Positions 8,181 to 15,280 of a DNA stretch of 39,160 nt are shown here, one piece after another. This DNA is from Azoarcus sp. (GTDB taxonomy: Bacteria > Pseudomonadota > Gammaproteobacteria > Burkholderiales > Rhodocyclaceae): contig DYFV01000049.1 in the NCBI GenBank assembly GCA_020725025.1, positions 1 through 39,160 of the forward strand, written 5' to 3'. The stretch's first letter is position 1; each line of letters opens with the position of its first letter. Made by a program: the position numbers and the translations under genes. The notes beneath the pieces are model-generated. The model had not been told where the DNA came from. It did no database searches and saw only the letters and a program-made list of their open reading frames with translations.

Positions 8181-9062
8181 ATGCGAACGATACACAAGCG
8201 ATTTGCTGTCGCGGCGGCCATCGGCCTGGCTGCGGTCAGTTTCGACGCGGCCGCCCAGCCGCTCACCACGCTGTACTTCGACCAGTCGGTGGGATGGGAG
8301 CCACCGGGTGACACCACCAACGCGGGCGGCCCCATCATCCTTGGCGCTCCCGCGCCGGCCGGCGCGCCCGCGGGTACAGTGGAGAGCTTCAGTTGGGCCG
8401 GCACCGAGCCCGACAGCCCCTTCAGCTCCATTGCGATCGAGGGCTTCACCGACGACGACAGCCCGTCCCGGAACATCGCCGGCGACGACGTCAATGACGA
8501 CAACGAGTGGAACGCCGGCGAGAGTTGGAGGATCACCCGCATCGAGGAGATCAACCGGGTCATCGAGGGCCCGCCCTTCCCCGATCCGCTGTGGGTGACC
8601 GACGCGATCGCGAATCTGCGCATTTACGCCGACCCGGCACGCACCGATCTGATCGGCGCGGACCTGGGCCAGGACACCACGATCACCTTCTTCGAGACCC
8701 CCAACGAGGCGCCTTGCGAAACGCCGTCGCCGACCGGCAGCGTCTGCGACGACATCTACACCGCACTGGAGATCGAATTCGATCCCATCTCCTTCGTGCA
8801 CGAAGGCTTCCTCTATACGGTGAACTTCGGCATCGAGGGCGGTCCGGGAACGCTGGTGTGCCGAGGCGAAGGGGTCGGCCTGTGCGTGGGAGACGTCGAT
8901 GCGCCGCCGGGAACGATCCGGGTCTACACCCCCGAGAACGACGAGAGCGAGCTCTTCGTGACGATGGCCTTCCAGGTTCAGCAGATTCCCGAGCCGGGCA
9001 GCCTGCTCCTGAGCGGGCTGGCGCTCGTCGGCCTGGCGCTCGGCAGGCGTCGGCGCCGTTGA
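8181..9062 (+). CDS. PEP-CTERM sorted secreted protein, paralogue 1
   Basis: 293 residues. The ATG at 8181 begins MRTIHKRFAVAAAIGLAAV, a signal peptide cleaved near DAAAQ. The C-terminus is a full PEP-CTERM tag: IPEPGSLLLSGLALVGLAL followed by GRRRRR, i.e. motif, membrane helix and basic tail. Exosortase (EpsH/XrtA type) recognises this tag, cleaves it and passes the protein to the surface or matrix; no exosortase gene is in this window. The ~240-residue middle is acidic and beta-rich, with conserved PAGAPAGT, FSWAGT and VIEGPPFPDPLWVT segments and two cysteine-bearing stretches (APCETPSPTGSVCDDIY and TLVCRGEGVGLCVGD), possible disulphides. The cysteine region resembles THxN-type PEP-CTERM proteins, but the name-giving motif is absent. 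The ligand or structural role is unknown. It is followed by a strong hairpin. Confidence 0.85.
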   Translation: MRTIHKRFAVAAAIGLAAVSFDAAAQPLTTLYFDQSVGWEPPGDTTNAGGPIILGAPAPAGAPAGTVESFSWAGTEPDSPFSSIAIEGFTDDDSPSRNIAGDDVNDDNEWNAGESWRITRIEEINRVIEGPPFPDPLWVTDAIANLRIYADPARTDLIGADLGQDTTITFFETPNEAPCETPSPTGSVCDDIYTALEIEFDPISFVHEGFLYTVNFGIEGGPGTLVCRGEGVGLCVGDVDAPPGTIRVYTPENDESELFVTMAFQVQQIPEPGSLLLSGLALVGLALGRRRRR

Positions 9063-9098
9063 GCGGGGGCGGCAATCGGGTTTCCCGGGCCTAGCCGA

Positions 9099-9128
9099 CC
9101 GTGCCGGAGAATCACCTCTCCGGCACGG
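9099..9128 (+). terminator. strong hairpin after PEP-CTERM gene 1
   Basis: CCGTGCCGGAGA and TCTCCGGCACGG form a perfect 12-bp stem around the 6-base loop ATCACC, 36 bases after the stop. No T-run follows, so it may act as a processing or stability element, or as a factor-assisted terminator. Confidence 0.65.
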
Positions 9129-9845
9129 CCCGCCGAGCCTGTCCCGCAGGCGAAAGGCCCGCTCTGCTTCGGATGCGATGCCCCGCCTACAGGCTTCTTC
9201 GGGACATCCCCGGCTTTCGCGAGTGCCGGCGATACGGGCAATTGCGGAGTCGGAATTTCTTTCACCGGTTTCCTCGAGTTTCGCCGCGGAATCCCCTTAG
9301 CACGCGACCCGTTTCACATATCCGCCACCTGGCCCCGCGACGATGCACGATACTTTTCCTGACCAATGATGCGGGTACTTGCACCGGGCACCTCTTCCGA
9401 TGTTTCCCGTACCTTCGACAGGCACCCATCCGCGCCCAGGACAAATGACGAAGCAATTGAAGACGGTTCGACCATACCATGACATGGATATTGCGCAGTC
9501 GCGTTCACGGGATTCCGACAATCGCTCAAAAAGATTCGGGATCGAGCCCGAAAGCCCGTCTCAGCGGGGAATTCCAGGCGCCCCCGGACACCGTCACATG
9601 CGATTGGGCGAGCACCTCCACGACGACACGACGCAGTCACGACACCCGTGCACCGTCGGTCCATGATCACACCGGATATCCATTCCATCTGCAAAATAAA
9701 TTCGCACAAAAACCAGCACGTCATTTCCCGACGGAATAGACGTCGCGCACCCTTACACCACTCCGCCATTTCTGCCGACCGCCGTTGTTCCCCGATCGCC
9801 GGCATTCCGCGGCAGGTCGGGATTTCCGCAATTCGCGCTCGAACC
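9129..9845. other. 717-base gap without a recognisable gene
   Basis: The stretch is visibly less GC-rich than the flanking genes and contains several AT-rich patches (for example around 9350-9370 and 9690-9730). Open frames on either strand here have no SD, no recognisable domain and atypical composition; the longest, on the minus strand at 9314-9955, reads through the next promoter. No tRNA or inverted-repeat element was seen. It may hold the activator sites for the sigma-54 promoter at 9846 and possibly an unrecognised small RNA. Confidence 0.5.
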
Positions 9846-9860
9846 TGGCATGCCGAGTGC
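9846..9860 (+). promoter_or_regulatory. candidate sigma-54 promoter of the second PEP-CTERM gene
   Basis: TGGCATGCCGAGTGC shows GG-N10-GC spacing and lies 128 bases before the ATG at 9989. It shares TGGCAT-N6-TGCGT-N8-ACGCCG with the promoter of paralogue 1. The conserved positions are those sigma-54 contacts, while the spacer bases differ, which argues for functional rather than chance similarity. Confidence 0.65.
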
Positions 9861-9947
9861 GTTACTCGCCACGCCGAATAGGCAAACAGCATCACAAACA
9901 GGCGTTCTTCGACGGCGCAAGGGCTCCCTTCGGAGCCGGCTGCGCCC

Positions 9948-9988
9948 GGAAGCATGCCGACCCAAGCTTATCGAATGCGAGGTTTTCC
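9948..9988 (+). repeat. leader shared with the first PEP-CTERM gene (copy 2)
   Basis: Second copy of the leader described at 8141-8180: GGAAGC, GCCGACCCA, GCTTATCGAA and CGAGGT, then TTCC directly before ATGCGAA. It differs from copy 1 by a few substitutions and by small insertions or deletions. Confidence 0.75.
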
Positions 9989-10867
9989 ATGCGAATGACA
10001 CAAAAGCGACTCGTGATCTCGTCGGCCATCGGCCTGGCCGCGATCAGTCTCGACGTCTCCGCCGCGCCGCTGGAGACGCTGTACTTCACTCAGGATGTCG
10101 GATGGGTGCTGCCGGGTGCGACGACGACGGCGGGCGGCCCCATCGTCGCCGGGCCGGCGGCACCGGCCGGCGCACCTGCCGGGACCTTCTCCAGCTTCAG
10201 CTGGGCCGGCACCGACCCCGACAGCGACTTCAGCTCCATCGAGATCGCCGGATACACCGACACCACCAGCCCTTCGGCCGGCGGTGCGCAGGACCTGAAC
10301 AACGACGGCCTGTGGACCGTCGGCGAGAGCTGGACCATCTCCTCGCTGATGGAGGACAACCACGTGATCGAAGGGCCGCCCTTCCCCGATCCGCTGTGGG
10401 TCACGAACGCGCTGTCGAACTTCCGCGTGTTCGCCGATCCCGGCCGCACCATCGAGCTGCTCGCCGACCTGGGCCATGCCACGAGGATCGAGTTCTTCGA
10501 GACGCCGAACACCGCGCCCTGCGAGACTCCGTCGCCGCTGGGAAGCACGTGCGATGACGTCTATACCGGCTTCATGATCGACTTCACCCCCCTCGAGTTC
10601 GACTTCGAGGGCTTCCACTACACGGTCAATTTCGACCTGCAGGGCGGCCCCGGAACCCTGGTCTGCCGCGGTGACGGCGCGGGCCTGTGCGCCGGCGACG
10701 CGGATGCCGAGGAGGGAACGTTCAGGGTCTACACGCCCGAAGGCGAGATGAGCGTGGTCGACGTCCTCGCCAGCGTCACCGTGCAGCAGATTCCCGAGCC
10801 CGGCAGCCTGGCCCTGTGCGGGCTGGCACTCGTCGGCCTCGGCGCCGTCGGGCGCCGGCGCAGCTGA
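9989..10867 (+). CDS. PEP-CTERM sorted secreted protein, paralogue 2
   Basis: 292 residues beginning MRMTQKRLVISSAIGLAAIS, with signal-peptide cleavage near VSAAP. It aligns with the protein at 8181-9062 along its whole length, sharing PAGAPAGT, FSWAGTDPDSDFSSIEI, VIEGPPFPDPLWVT, ETPN-APCETPSP, CDDVYT and GGPGTLVCRGDGAGLC. The same four cysteines flank the same segments. The C-terminus IPEPGSLALCGLALVGLG followed by GRRRS is a complete PEP-CTERM tag. The ATG at 9989 was chosen because it starts the signal peptide and follows the shared leader; the frame is open further upstream without a recognisable protein. The pair is a tandem duplication separated by 926 bases. The role is likely in the extracellular matrix or surface layer; no enzymatic motif was seen. 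Confidence 0.85.
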   Translation: MRMTQKRLVISSAIGLAAISLDVSAAPLETLYFTQDVGWVLPGATTTAGGPIVAGPAAPAGAPAGTFSSFSWAGTDPDSDFSSIEIAGYTDTTSPSAGGAQDLNNDGLWTVGESWTISSLMEDNHVIEGPPFPDPLWVTNALSNFRVFADPGRTIELLADLGHATRIEFFETPNTAPCETPSPLGSTCDDVYTGFMIDFTPLEFDFEGFHYTVNFDLQGGPGTLVCRGDGAGLCAGDADAEEGTFRVYTPEGEMSVVDVLASVTVQQIPEPGSLALCGLALVGLGAVGRRRS

Positions 10868-10912
10868 ACGGGAAGTCGGCCGGCGGGGCGGCCCCAGCGC
10901 AGCCGCCTCGCC

Positions 10913-11818
10913 TCAGAACCCGGAGGTCCGTCCGAGGCGGGCAAGCGCCAGCCAGGTCTTGCCGCCGTCGCGGGAGAGGAAGATGCTCCGCTTGAAGGTG
11001 GCGATGGCGTACTCGTCCCGGCGCACCGGGTTCTGAGCGATGTAGGCGACTGCGTCCGCCTCGAGCGGCGGCAGCGTCGCGCGGCCGAGCCCGCCGCCCT
11101 CCAGGTCCATCCGCTGCAGCGTCGGGGCGCCGTCGTGCCCACCGAACCACAGGTGACGGCCGTCGAGGTCGAAGAACAGTGCCAGCGGCTGCCCCTGGCG
11201 CACCCGCCGGAAGTGTTCCCCGGAATCCTCGGAAAGGAAGACACCGCTGCGCGTGCCGACCGCGACCGTCTTCGGATCCTCGGGATGGACCGCGATGGCG
11301 AGCACCTCTTCGCGCAGTCCGACGGCGGTTGCCCTTGTCCAGGTGCGTCCATCGTCCAGCGTGTAGTAGATGCCGATCGAGCTCATGCGCGAGTTCGGTT
11401 CGTGGTTGAACACGTAAACCGCGTTGCTGCCGTAGCCGGTGGCAAGGAGATGGAAGTCTCCCTCCCCCTGCAGGCCGAGCAGCTGCCAGGTCTTGCCGCC
11501 GTCGTCGCTGCGGATCAGCCCGAAGGGATTGGGGAGTCCGGTGCCGGGGGCCGGGTGACCGCTGCTGTAGAAGCGATCGTGGGTCGCGGTGAAGCCCATG
11601 AGGTCGTGCTGTGGGCCGGGCGCCGCGGACCAGCGCCCCGCCTCGAAGACCGCCAGCCCGTGGTGGCTGGACACGTACAGACGCTTACCGTCCGCGCCGA
11701 AGGTGAGGCCGTGGACGTGGGTGAGCACGACCGGCTCCCGGGCCGCGGCGACACCGGTCAAGAGCAGCACCGCGAGCGCGGCGAGCACGCGGACGAAGGG
11801 TGACGGTCCTGCAGACAT
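10913..11818 (-). CDS. exported BNR-repeat (sialidase-fold) protein of a copper-locus type
   Basis: 301 residues with an N-terminal signal peptide (helix LAALAVLLLTGVAAA, cleaved near residue 26). Asp-box/BNR repeats are clear: RSDDGGKTW, TLDDGRTW, SEDSGEHF and SRDGGKTW, spaced about 60-70 residues apart, which predicts a beta-propeller. NCBI groups similar proteins as F510_1955-type glycosylhydrolases; they also resemble the Ycf48/photosystem II assembly-factor fold. No sialidase catalytic set (arginine triad, Tyr/Glu pair) could be identified, so a binding or assembly role is as likely as hydrolysis. It is divergent from the CusF-like gene with the cop box at 11914-11928 between them, so copper control is likely. 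Its function in metal resistance is not established. Confidence 0.75.
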   Translation of the reverse strand: MSAGPSPFVRVLAALAVLLLTGVAAAREPVVLTHVHGLTFGADGKRLYVSSHHGLAVFEAGRWSAAPGPQHDLMGFTATHDRFYSSGHPAPGTGLPNPFGLIRSDDGGKTWQLLGLQGEGDFHLLATGYGSNAVYVFNHEPNSRMSSIGIYYTLDDGRTWTRATAVGLREEVLAIAVHPEDPKTVAVGTRSGVFLSEDSGEHFRRVRQGQPLALFFDLDGRHLWFGGHDGAPTLQRMDLEGGGLGRATLPPLEADAVAYIAQNPVRRDEYAIATFKRSIFLSRDGGKTWLALARLGRTSGF

Positions 11819-11913
11819 GACTGCCTCCGGGCTTTCGAGTGGCTGCTGCCCGAGCGGCGATGGGCGGCACGATGCCCGTCAGTTTACGTCGCCCGCCGCG
11901 CCGACGCACTGCC

Positions 11914-11928
11914 TGACAGATTTGTAAT
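11914..11928. promoter_or_regulatory. cop box between the BNR-protein and CusF-like genes
   Basis: TGACAGATTTGTAAT fits the published cop-box consensus TGACANNTNTGTNAT, as I recall it, at every defined position. It lies 96 bases upstream of the BNR gene start (minus) and 76 bases upstream of the cusF-like start (plus). A -10-like TAAACT (minus, 11882-11887) and CATACT (plus, 11962-11967) lie on either side, so one box may serve both promoters. It matches the element before the regulator genes at 3044-3058. Confidence 0.75.
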
Positions 11929-12003
11929 CCTCGCGTAAGGCGTCCGTGCGCCGTCCCGGGCCATACTCGCTGCCGTATCGCCTCTTACCCGACAGGAGCC
12001 AAG

Positions 12004-12345
12004 ATGAAGATCCGCCCCCTCGCCGCCACCCTCGGCCTCGCCGCTCTCCTCTGCGCGCCGGCCTTCGCCGGGAACGATGCCCACGGCTCGCACGGCATGG
12101 ACCACGGCACGACGGCCGCCGCGGCGATGGCCGAAGGCACGGTGAAGAAGCTCGACAAGAGCGCCGGCAAGCTCACCATCGCCCACGGCCCGCTCGAGAA
12201 CCTCGGCATGCCCGGCATGACCATGGTGTTCCGGACGAAGGACCCGGCCATGCTCGACCAGGTGAAGGCGGGCGACAAGATCCGCTTCACCGCGGAGCGT
12301 ATCAACGGCGCCTTCACGGTCACCGCCCTCGAACCGGCCAAGTAA
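12004..12345 (+). CDS. cusF: CusF-like periplasmic Cu(I)/Ag(I) chaperone
   Basis: 113 residues with a signal peptide cleaved near PAFA-G, a His/Met-rich linker (HGSHGMDHG), and a CusF_Ec domain: GTVKKLDKSAGKLTIAH, then MPGMTMVF and the VKAGDKIRF strand. CusF of E. coli binds Cu(I) through His36, Met47 and Met49, with Trp44 capping the metal. Here His61, Met72 and Met74 align with the ligands, but Met69 takes the place of the tryptophan, giving a possible four-ligand H-M-M-M site. AGGAG precedes the start. It is the first gene of the cus cluster, downstream of the cop box, and an intrinsic terminator separates it from cusC. It likely hands Cu(I) to the CusB-like protein. Confidence 0.9.
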   Translation: MKIRPLAATLGLAALLCAPAFAGNDAHGSHGMDHGTTAAAAMAEGTVKKLDKSAGKLTIAHGPLENLGMPGMTMVFRTKDPAMLDQVKAGDKIRFTAERINGAFTVTALEPAK

Positions 12346-12360
12346 GCACGGATGCCCCCT

Positions 12361-12395
12361 GCCGCGCCCGGAACCCCATCCGGCGCGGCTTTTTT
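12361..12395 (+). terminator. intrinsic terminator between cusF and the cusC-like gene
   Basis: GCCGCGCC (12361-12368) pairs with GGCGCGGC (12382-12389), followed directly by six Ts (12390-12395). This is a canonical Rho-independent terminator. The cusC-like gene starts 41 bases later with no obvious own promoter, so the terminator probably makes cusF mRNA more abundant than the efflux mRNA through partial read-through. Confidence 0.85.
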
Positions 12396-12436
12396 GTGCC
12401 TCGCGTACCGTCTCGACCGACTCGCGGACCCCTTTC

Positions 12437-13720
12437 ATGAAGCTCCGACTCCCGTTCCCGCTCCGCCTGCCCGTGCCAGCCGTGCTGCTCGCCCTCGGCC
12501 TGTGGCTGCCCGGCGCATACGCCCAGGAAACGCCGCTCGGCGCTTCCCTCGAAGGGCTCCTCGCCTATGCCCGGCAGCACAACCCCGAGTTGCGGGTGCG
12601 CGCCCTGGAGGCCGAGGCCGCCCATTCGCGCGTCGAGCCGGCCGCCGCCCTGCCCGACCCGAAGTTCCAGCTGGAGCTGATGGACTTCACCAACACCATG
12701 TCGGACGGGGACGCCTCGCTGCTACCCGGCGAGGTGGGCACCACCCGCTACCGGGTGATCCAGCCGCTGCCCTTCTGGGGCAAGCGCGAGTTGCGCGGCG
12801 ACCTGGCCCGTGCCCAGGCCGCCCAGACCGACACCCTGCGCGAGGCGACCGCCCTCGAGATCGAATCCCGCATCAAGACCGCCTACGCCCGCCTCTACCA
12901 GGCGCAGGGGCAGACGCGCATCCTGCGCGAGACGCTGGCCCTGGTCGGGGCGCTGGAGCGGCTGGTGCTCACCCGCTACGGGGTGGGCCTGGTGCCGCAG
13001 CAGGACGCGGTGCGGGCGCAGAGCGAGATCACCGCGCTCAAGGTGGAGCTGGTCGAGGCGGAGCGACGCCGCCGCGACGCGGCCGCGCGGCTGAACGCGC
13101 AGCTCGCACGCGACGCCGAGGCCGCCCTGGAGGCGCCGCAGGCGCTCCCTGCCACCCCGGGCGAGCTTCGCTATGCCGTCCTCTTCGACCAGGCGCGCGA
13201 GCGCTCGCCCGAGCTCGCGCGCGAGCGCTTCGGGATCGAGGCGGCCGAGAAGAGCAAAGACCTCACCTGGCTCAACCGCTACCCGGACTTCGCGGTGGGG
13301 CTGACCAACAACCGTCCGAAGCGCGGCGACGACAACTGGGACCTGATGCTGGAGGTGAACATCCCGCTTCAGCAGTCGGCCCGGCGCGCCCAGGAACGCG
13401 AGGCGGTGCAGCGCCTGGAGGCGGCCCGCATGCGGGTGGCCGCCGCCGAGGCGCGGCTCAACGGCCGGCTGGGCGAAGCCTTCGCCGCCTGGCAGGCGAG
13501 CCGTGACAAGGCCCGCCTGCTCGCCGATACGCTGCTGCCCCAGGCGCGCGCGACCTTCGACGCGGCGCAGGCCGGCTACGAATCGGGCCGGGTCAATTTC
13601 AACACCCTCATCGAAGCCGAACGCCAGATCCTGCGCACCCGCCTAGCCCTCCTCGACGCCGAGGTGGAGACCACGGTGCGCATGGCCGAAATCGAACAAC
13701 TGGTTGGAGCCCCGCTGTGA
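12437..13720 (+). CDS. cusC: TolC-family outer-membrane channel (CusC/CzcC type)
   Basis: 427 residues with a signal peptide ending at about AYAQE. Two OEP repeats are visible: a first half with NPELRVRALEAEAAHSRVEPAAALPDP-type helices (split across residues ~50-75), and a second half beginning near ERSPELARERFGIEAAE. Long alpha-helical heptad regions form the periplasmic tunnel. There is no N-terminal lipobox cysteine, unlike E. coli CusC; CzcC-like proteins often lack it. FWGKRELRG and GLTNNRPKRGDDNWDLM resemble heavy-metal RND channels. It would form the trimeric exit duct of the pump with the next two genes, overlapping the adaptor gene by four bases (GTGA). Cu/Ag export is supported by the partners rather than by this protein itself. 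Confidence 0.85.
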   Translation: MKLRLPFPLRLPVPAVLLALGLWLPGAYAQETPLGASLEGLLAYARQHNPELRVRALEAEAAHSRVEPAAALPDPKFQLELMDFTNTMSDGDASLLPGEVGTTRYRVIQPLPFWGKRELRGDLARAQAAQTDTLREATALEIESRIKTAYARLYQAQGQTRILRETLALVGALERLVLTRYGVGLVPQQDAVRAQSEITALKVELVEAERRRRDAAARLNAQLARDAEAALEAPQALPATPGELRYAVLFDQARERSPELARERFGIEAAEKSKDLTWLNRYPDFAVGLTNNRPKRGDDNWDLMLEVNIPLQQSARRAQEREAVQRLEAARMRVAAAEARLNGRLGEAFAAWQASRDKARLLADTLLPQARATFDAAQAGYESGRVNFNTLIEAERQILRTRLALLDAEVETTVRMAEIEQLVGAPL

Positions 13721-15279
13721 ACCGCTCGCTCACGCTTACCTTCACCGCCGCCGCGATCGCCGCGGCGCTCGCCTCCGGCTACTGGGCCGGCAGCCGCCAC
13801 GGCGTGCCCGCCGAGCCCGCCGCCACGGCCGCGACCGACGCCGCCCCGGCGGAAGGCGGGGCCGCGCCGCGCAAGATCCTCTACTACCGCAACCCGATGG
13901 GGCTGCCCGACACCTCGCCGGTGCCCAAGAAGGACTCCATGGGGATGGACTACATCCCGGTCTACGAGGGCGACGGCCCCAACGACGAAGGCGTGGTGAA
14001 GGTGAGCCCGGCGCGCGTACAGACCCTGGGCGTGAAGACGGCGGTGGCCGAGCGGCGCACGCTCGACGCGGCGGTGCGCGCAGTCGGTCGCGTGGAAGTG
14101 AACGAGCGCGCCATCCACGACGTGGCACCCCGCTTCGAGGGCTGGATCGAGCGGCTGCACGTGAATGCGAGCGGCGATCCGGTCAAGCGCGGCCAGACGC
14201 TCTTCACCGTCTACAGCCCGGAGCTCGTCTCGGCCCAGAAGGAGCTCGCCATCGCCGAGTCCCTGAAGCTCGACGCCCCCGGCGCCGACCCCGCCGCCCG
14301 CGAGGCGGCCGAGCGGCTCGCAGCGGCGGCCCGCGAGCGGCTCGCCAACTGGCAGGTCGCCGCGCCCGGCGGCAAGGTGGCGAGCCGGCTCACCTTCACC
14401 TCGCCCGCCACCGGCATCGTGCTGGAGAAGAAGGCGGTCGAAGGGATGCGCTTCATGCCGGGCACGGCCGTCTATCGCATCGCCGACCTGTCCACGGTGT
14501 GGGTTATCGCTGACGTCTACGAGCAGGACCTCGCCCGGGTGAAGGTGGGCGAACCGGCCACGGTGCGCATCGACGCCTTCCCGGACCGGAGCTTCCCGGC
14601 CAAGGTCACCTACCTCTACCCCACGGTGAACGCGCCGACCCGCACCGCGCAGGTGCGCCTGGAGCTGGACAACCGTGAGGGACTGCTGCGCCCGGGCATG
14701 TTCGCCCACGTCGAGCTCGACACGGCCGGCCACGCGCCGCATCTGGCCGTGCCGCTTTCAGCGGTGATCGACACCGGCAACCGCCAAGTCATCCTCGAGG
14801 CGCTCGACGAGGGCAAGTTCAAGCCGCGGGAGGTCAGGCTGGGCATGCGCGGGCGCGAGTACGTGGAGGTGCTGGAGGGGGTCGAGGAAGGCGCCCGCGT
14901 GGTGGTGGCGGCGAACTTCCTGATCGACGCCGAGAGCAACCTCAAGGCCGCGCTGTCCGCCTTCACCGCGCCGGAGGAGGCGGCAAGCGCGAAGCGCTAC
15001 CGGACCGAGGGCACGCTGGAGGAGATCGACGCCGCCGCGGGCTCGGTGTCCGTCACCCACGAGCCGATTCCCGAGCTGCAGTGGCCGGCGATGACCATGG
15101 ACTTCAACGTGGCCGGGCCCGAAGTGTTCGCCGGCGTGGCACCGGGCAGCCGCATCCGCTTCGAATTCGAAGACCGTGGCGAAGGCGAGTTCGCCGTCAC
15201 CCGGGTCGAGACGCTCGCCGCGCCCGCGCCGGCCGCCAACGGCGGCGAGACAGGCCACGGCGCCCACGGGAGCAAGTGA
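13717..15279 (+). CDS. cusB: CusB-type periplasmic adaptor with metal-binding N-terminus and fused CusF domain
   Basis: 520 residues from a GTG that overlaps the cusC-like stop (GTGA). After the signal/anchor segment comes a heavy-metal-binding domain, ILYYRNPMG then PKKDSMGMDYIPVYEG; Met61, Met75 and Met77 correspond to the three Cu(I)-binding methionines near the CusB N-terminus. The adaptor core (barrel-sandwich, helical hairpin, beta-barrel and membrane-proximal parts) runs to about residue 420. The last ~95 residues form a complete CusF-like domain: HEPIPELQWPAMTMDF keeps the His, Trp, Met, Met pattern at CusF spacing. E. coli CusB lacks this fusion, but it is common in environmental proteobacteria. 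The protein links channel and pump and probably triggers transport once metal-loaded. Confidence 0.9.
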   Translation: MNRSLTLTFTAAAIAAALASGYWAGSRHGVPAEPAATAATDAAPAEGGAAPRKILYYRNPMGLPDTSPVPKKDSMGMDYIPVYEGDGPNDEGVVKVSPARVQTLGVKTAVAERRTLDAAVRAVGRVEVNERAIHDVAPRFEGWIERLHVNASGDPVKRGQTLFTVYSPELVSAQKELAIAESLKLDAPGADPAAREAAERLAAAARERLANWQVAAPGGKVASRLTFTSPATGIVLEKKAVEGMRFMPGTAVYRIADLSTVWVIADVYEQDLARVKVGEPATVRIDAFPDRSFPAKVTYLYPTVNAPTRTAQVRLELDNREGLLRPGMFAHVELDTAGHAPHLAVPLSAVIDTGNRQVILEALDEGKFKPREVRLGMRGREYVEVLEGVEEGARVVVAANFLIDAESNLKAALSAFTAPEEAASAKRYRTEGTLEEIDAAAGSVSVTHEPIPELQWPAMTMDFNVAGPEVFAGVAPGSRIRFEFEDRGEGEFAVTRVETLAAPAPAANGGETGHGAHGSK

Positions 15280-15280
15280 G

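Noticed and set aside
9314..9955. 213-codon minus-strand frame in the PEP-CTERM spacer
   Set aside because: No SD, no recognisable domain, and it reads through the candidate promoter of paralogue 2.
8181..10867. Exosortase gene expected beside the PEP-CTERM genes
   Set aside because: No protein with EpsH-like helices and the Cys/Arg/His active site was found anywhere in the window; it must be encoded elsewhere.
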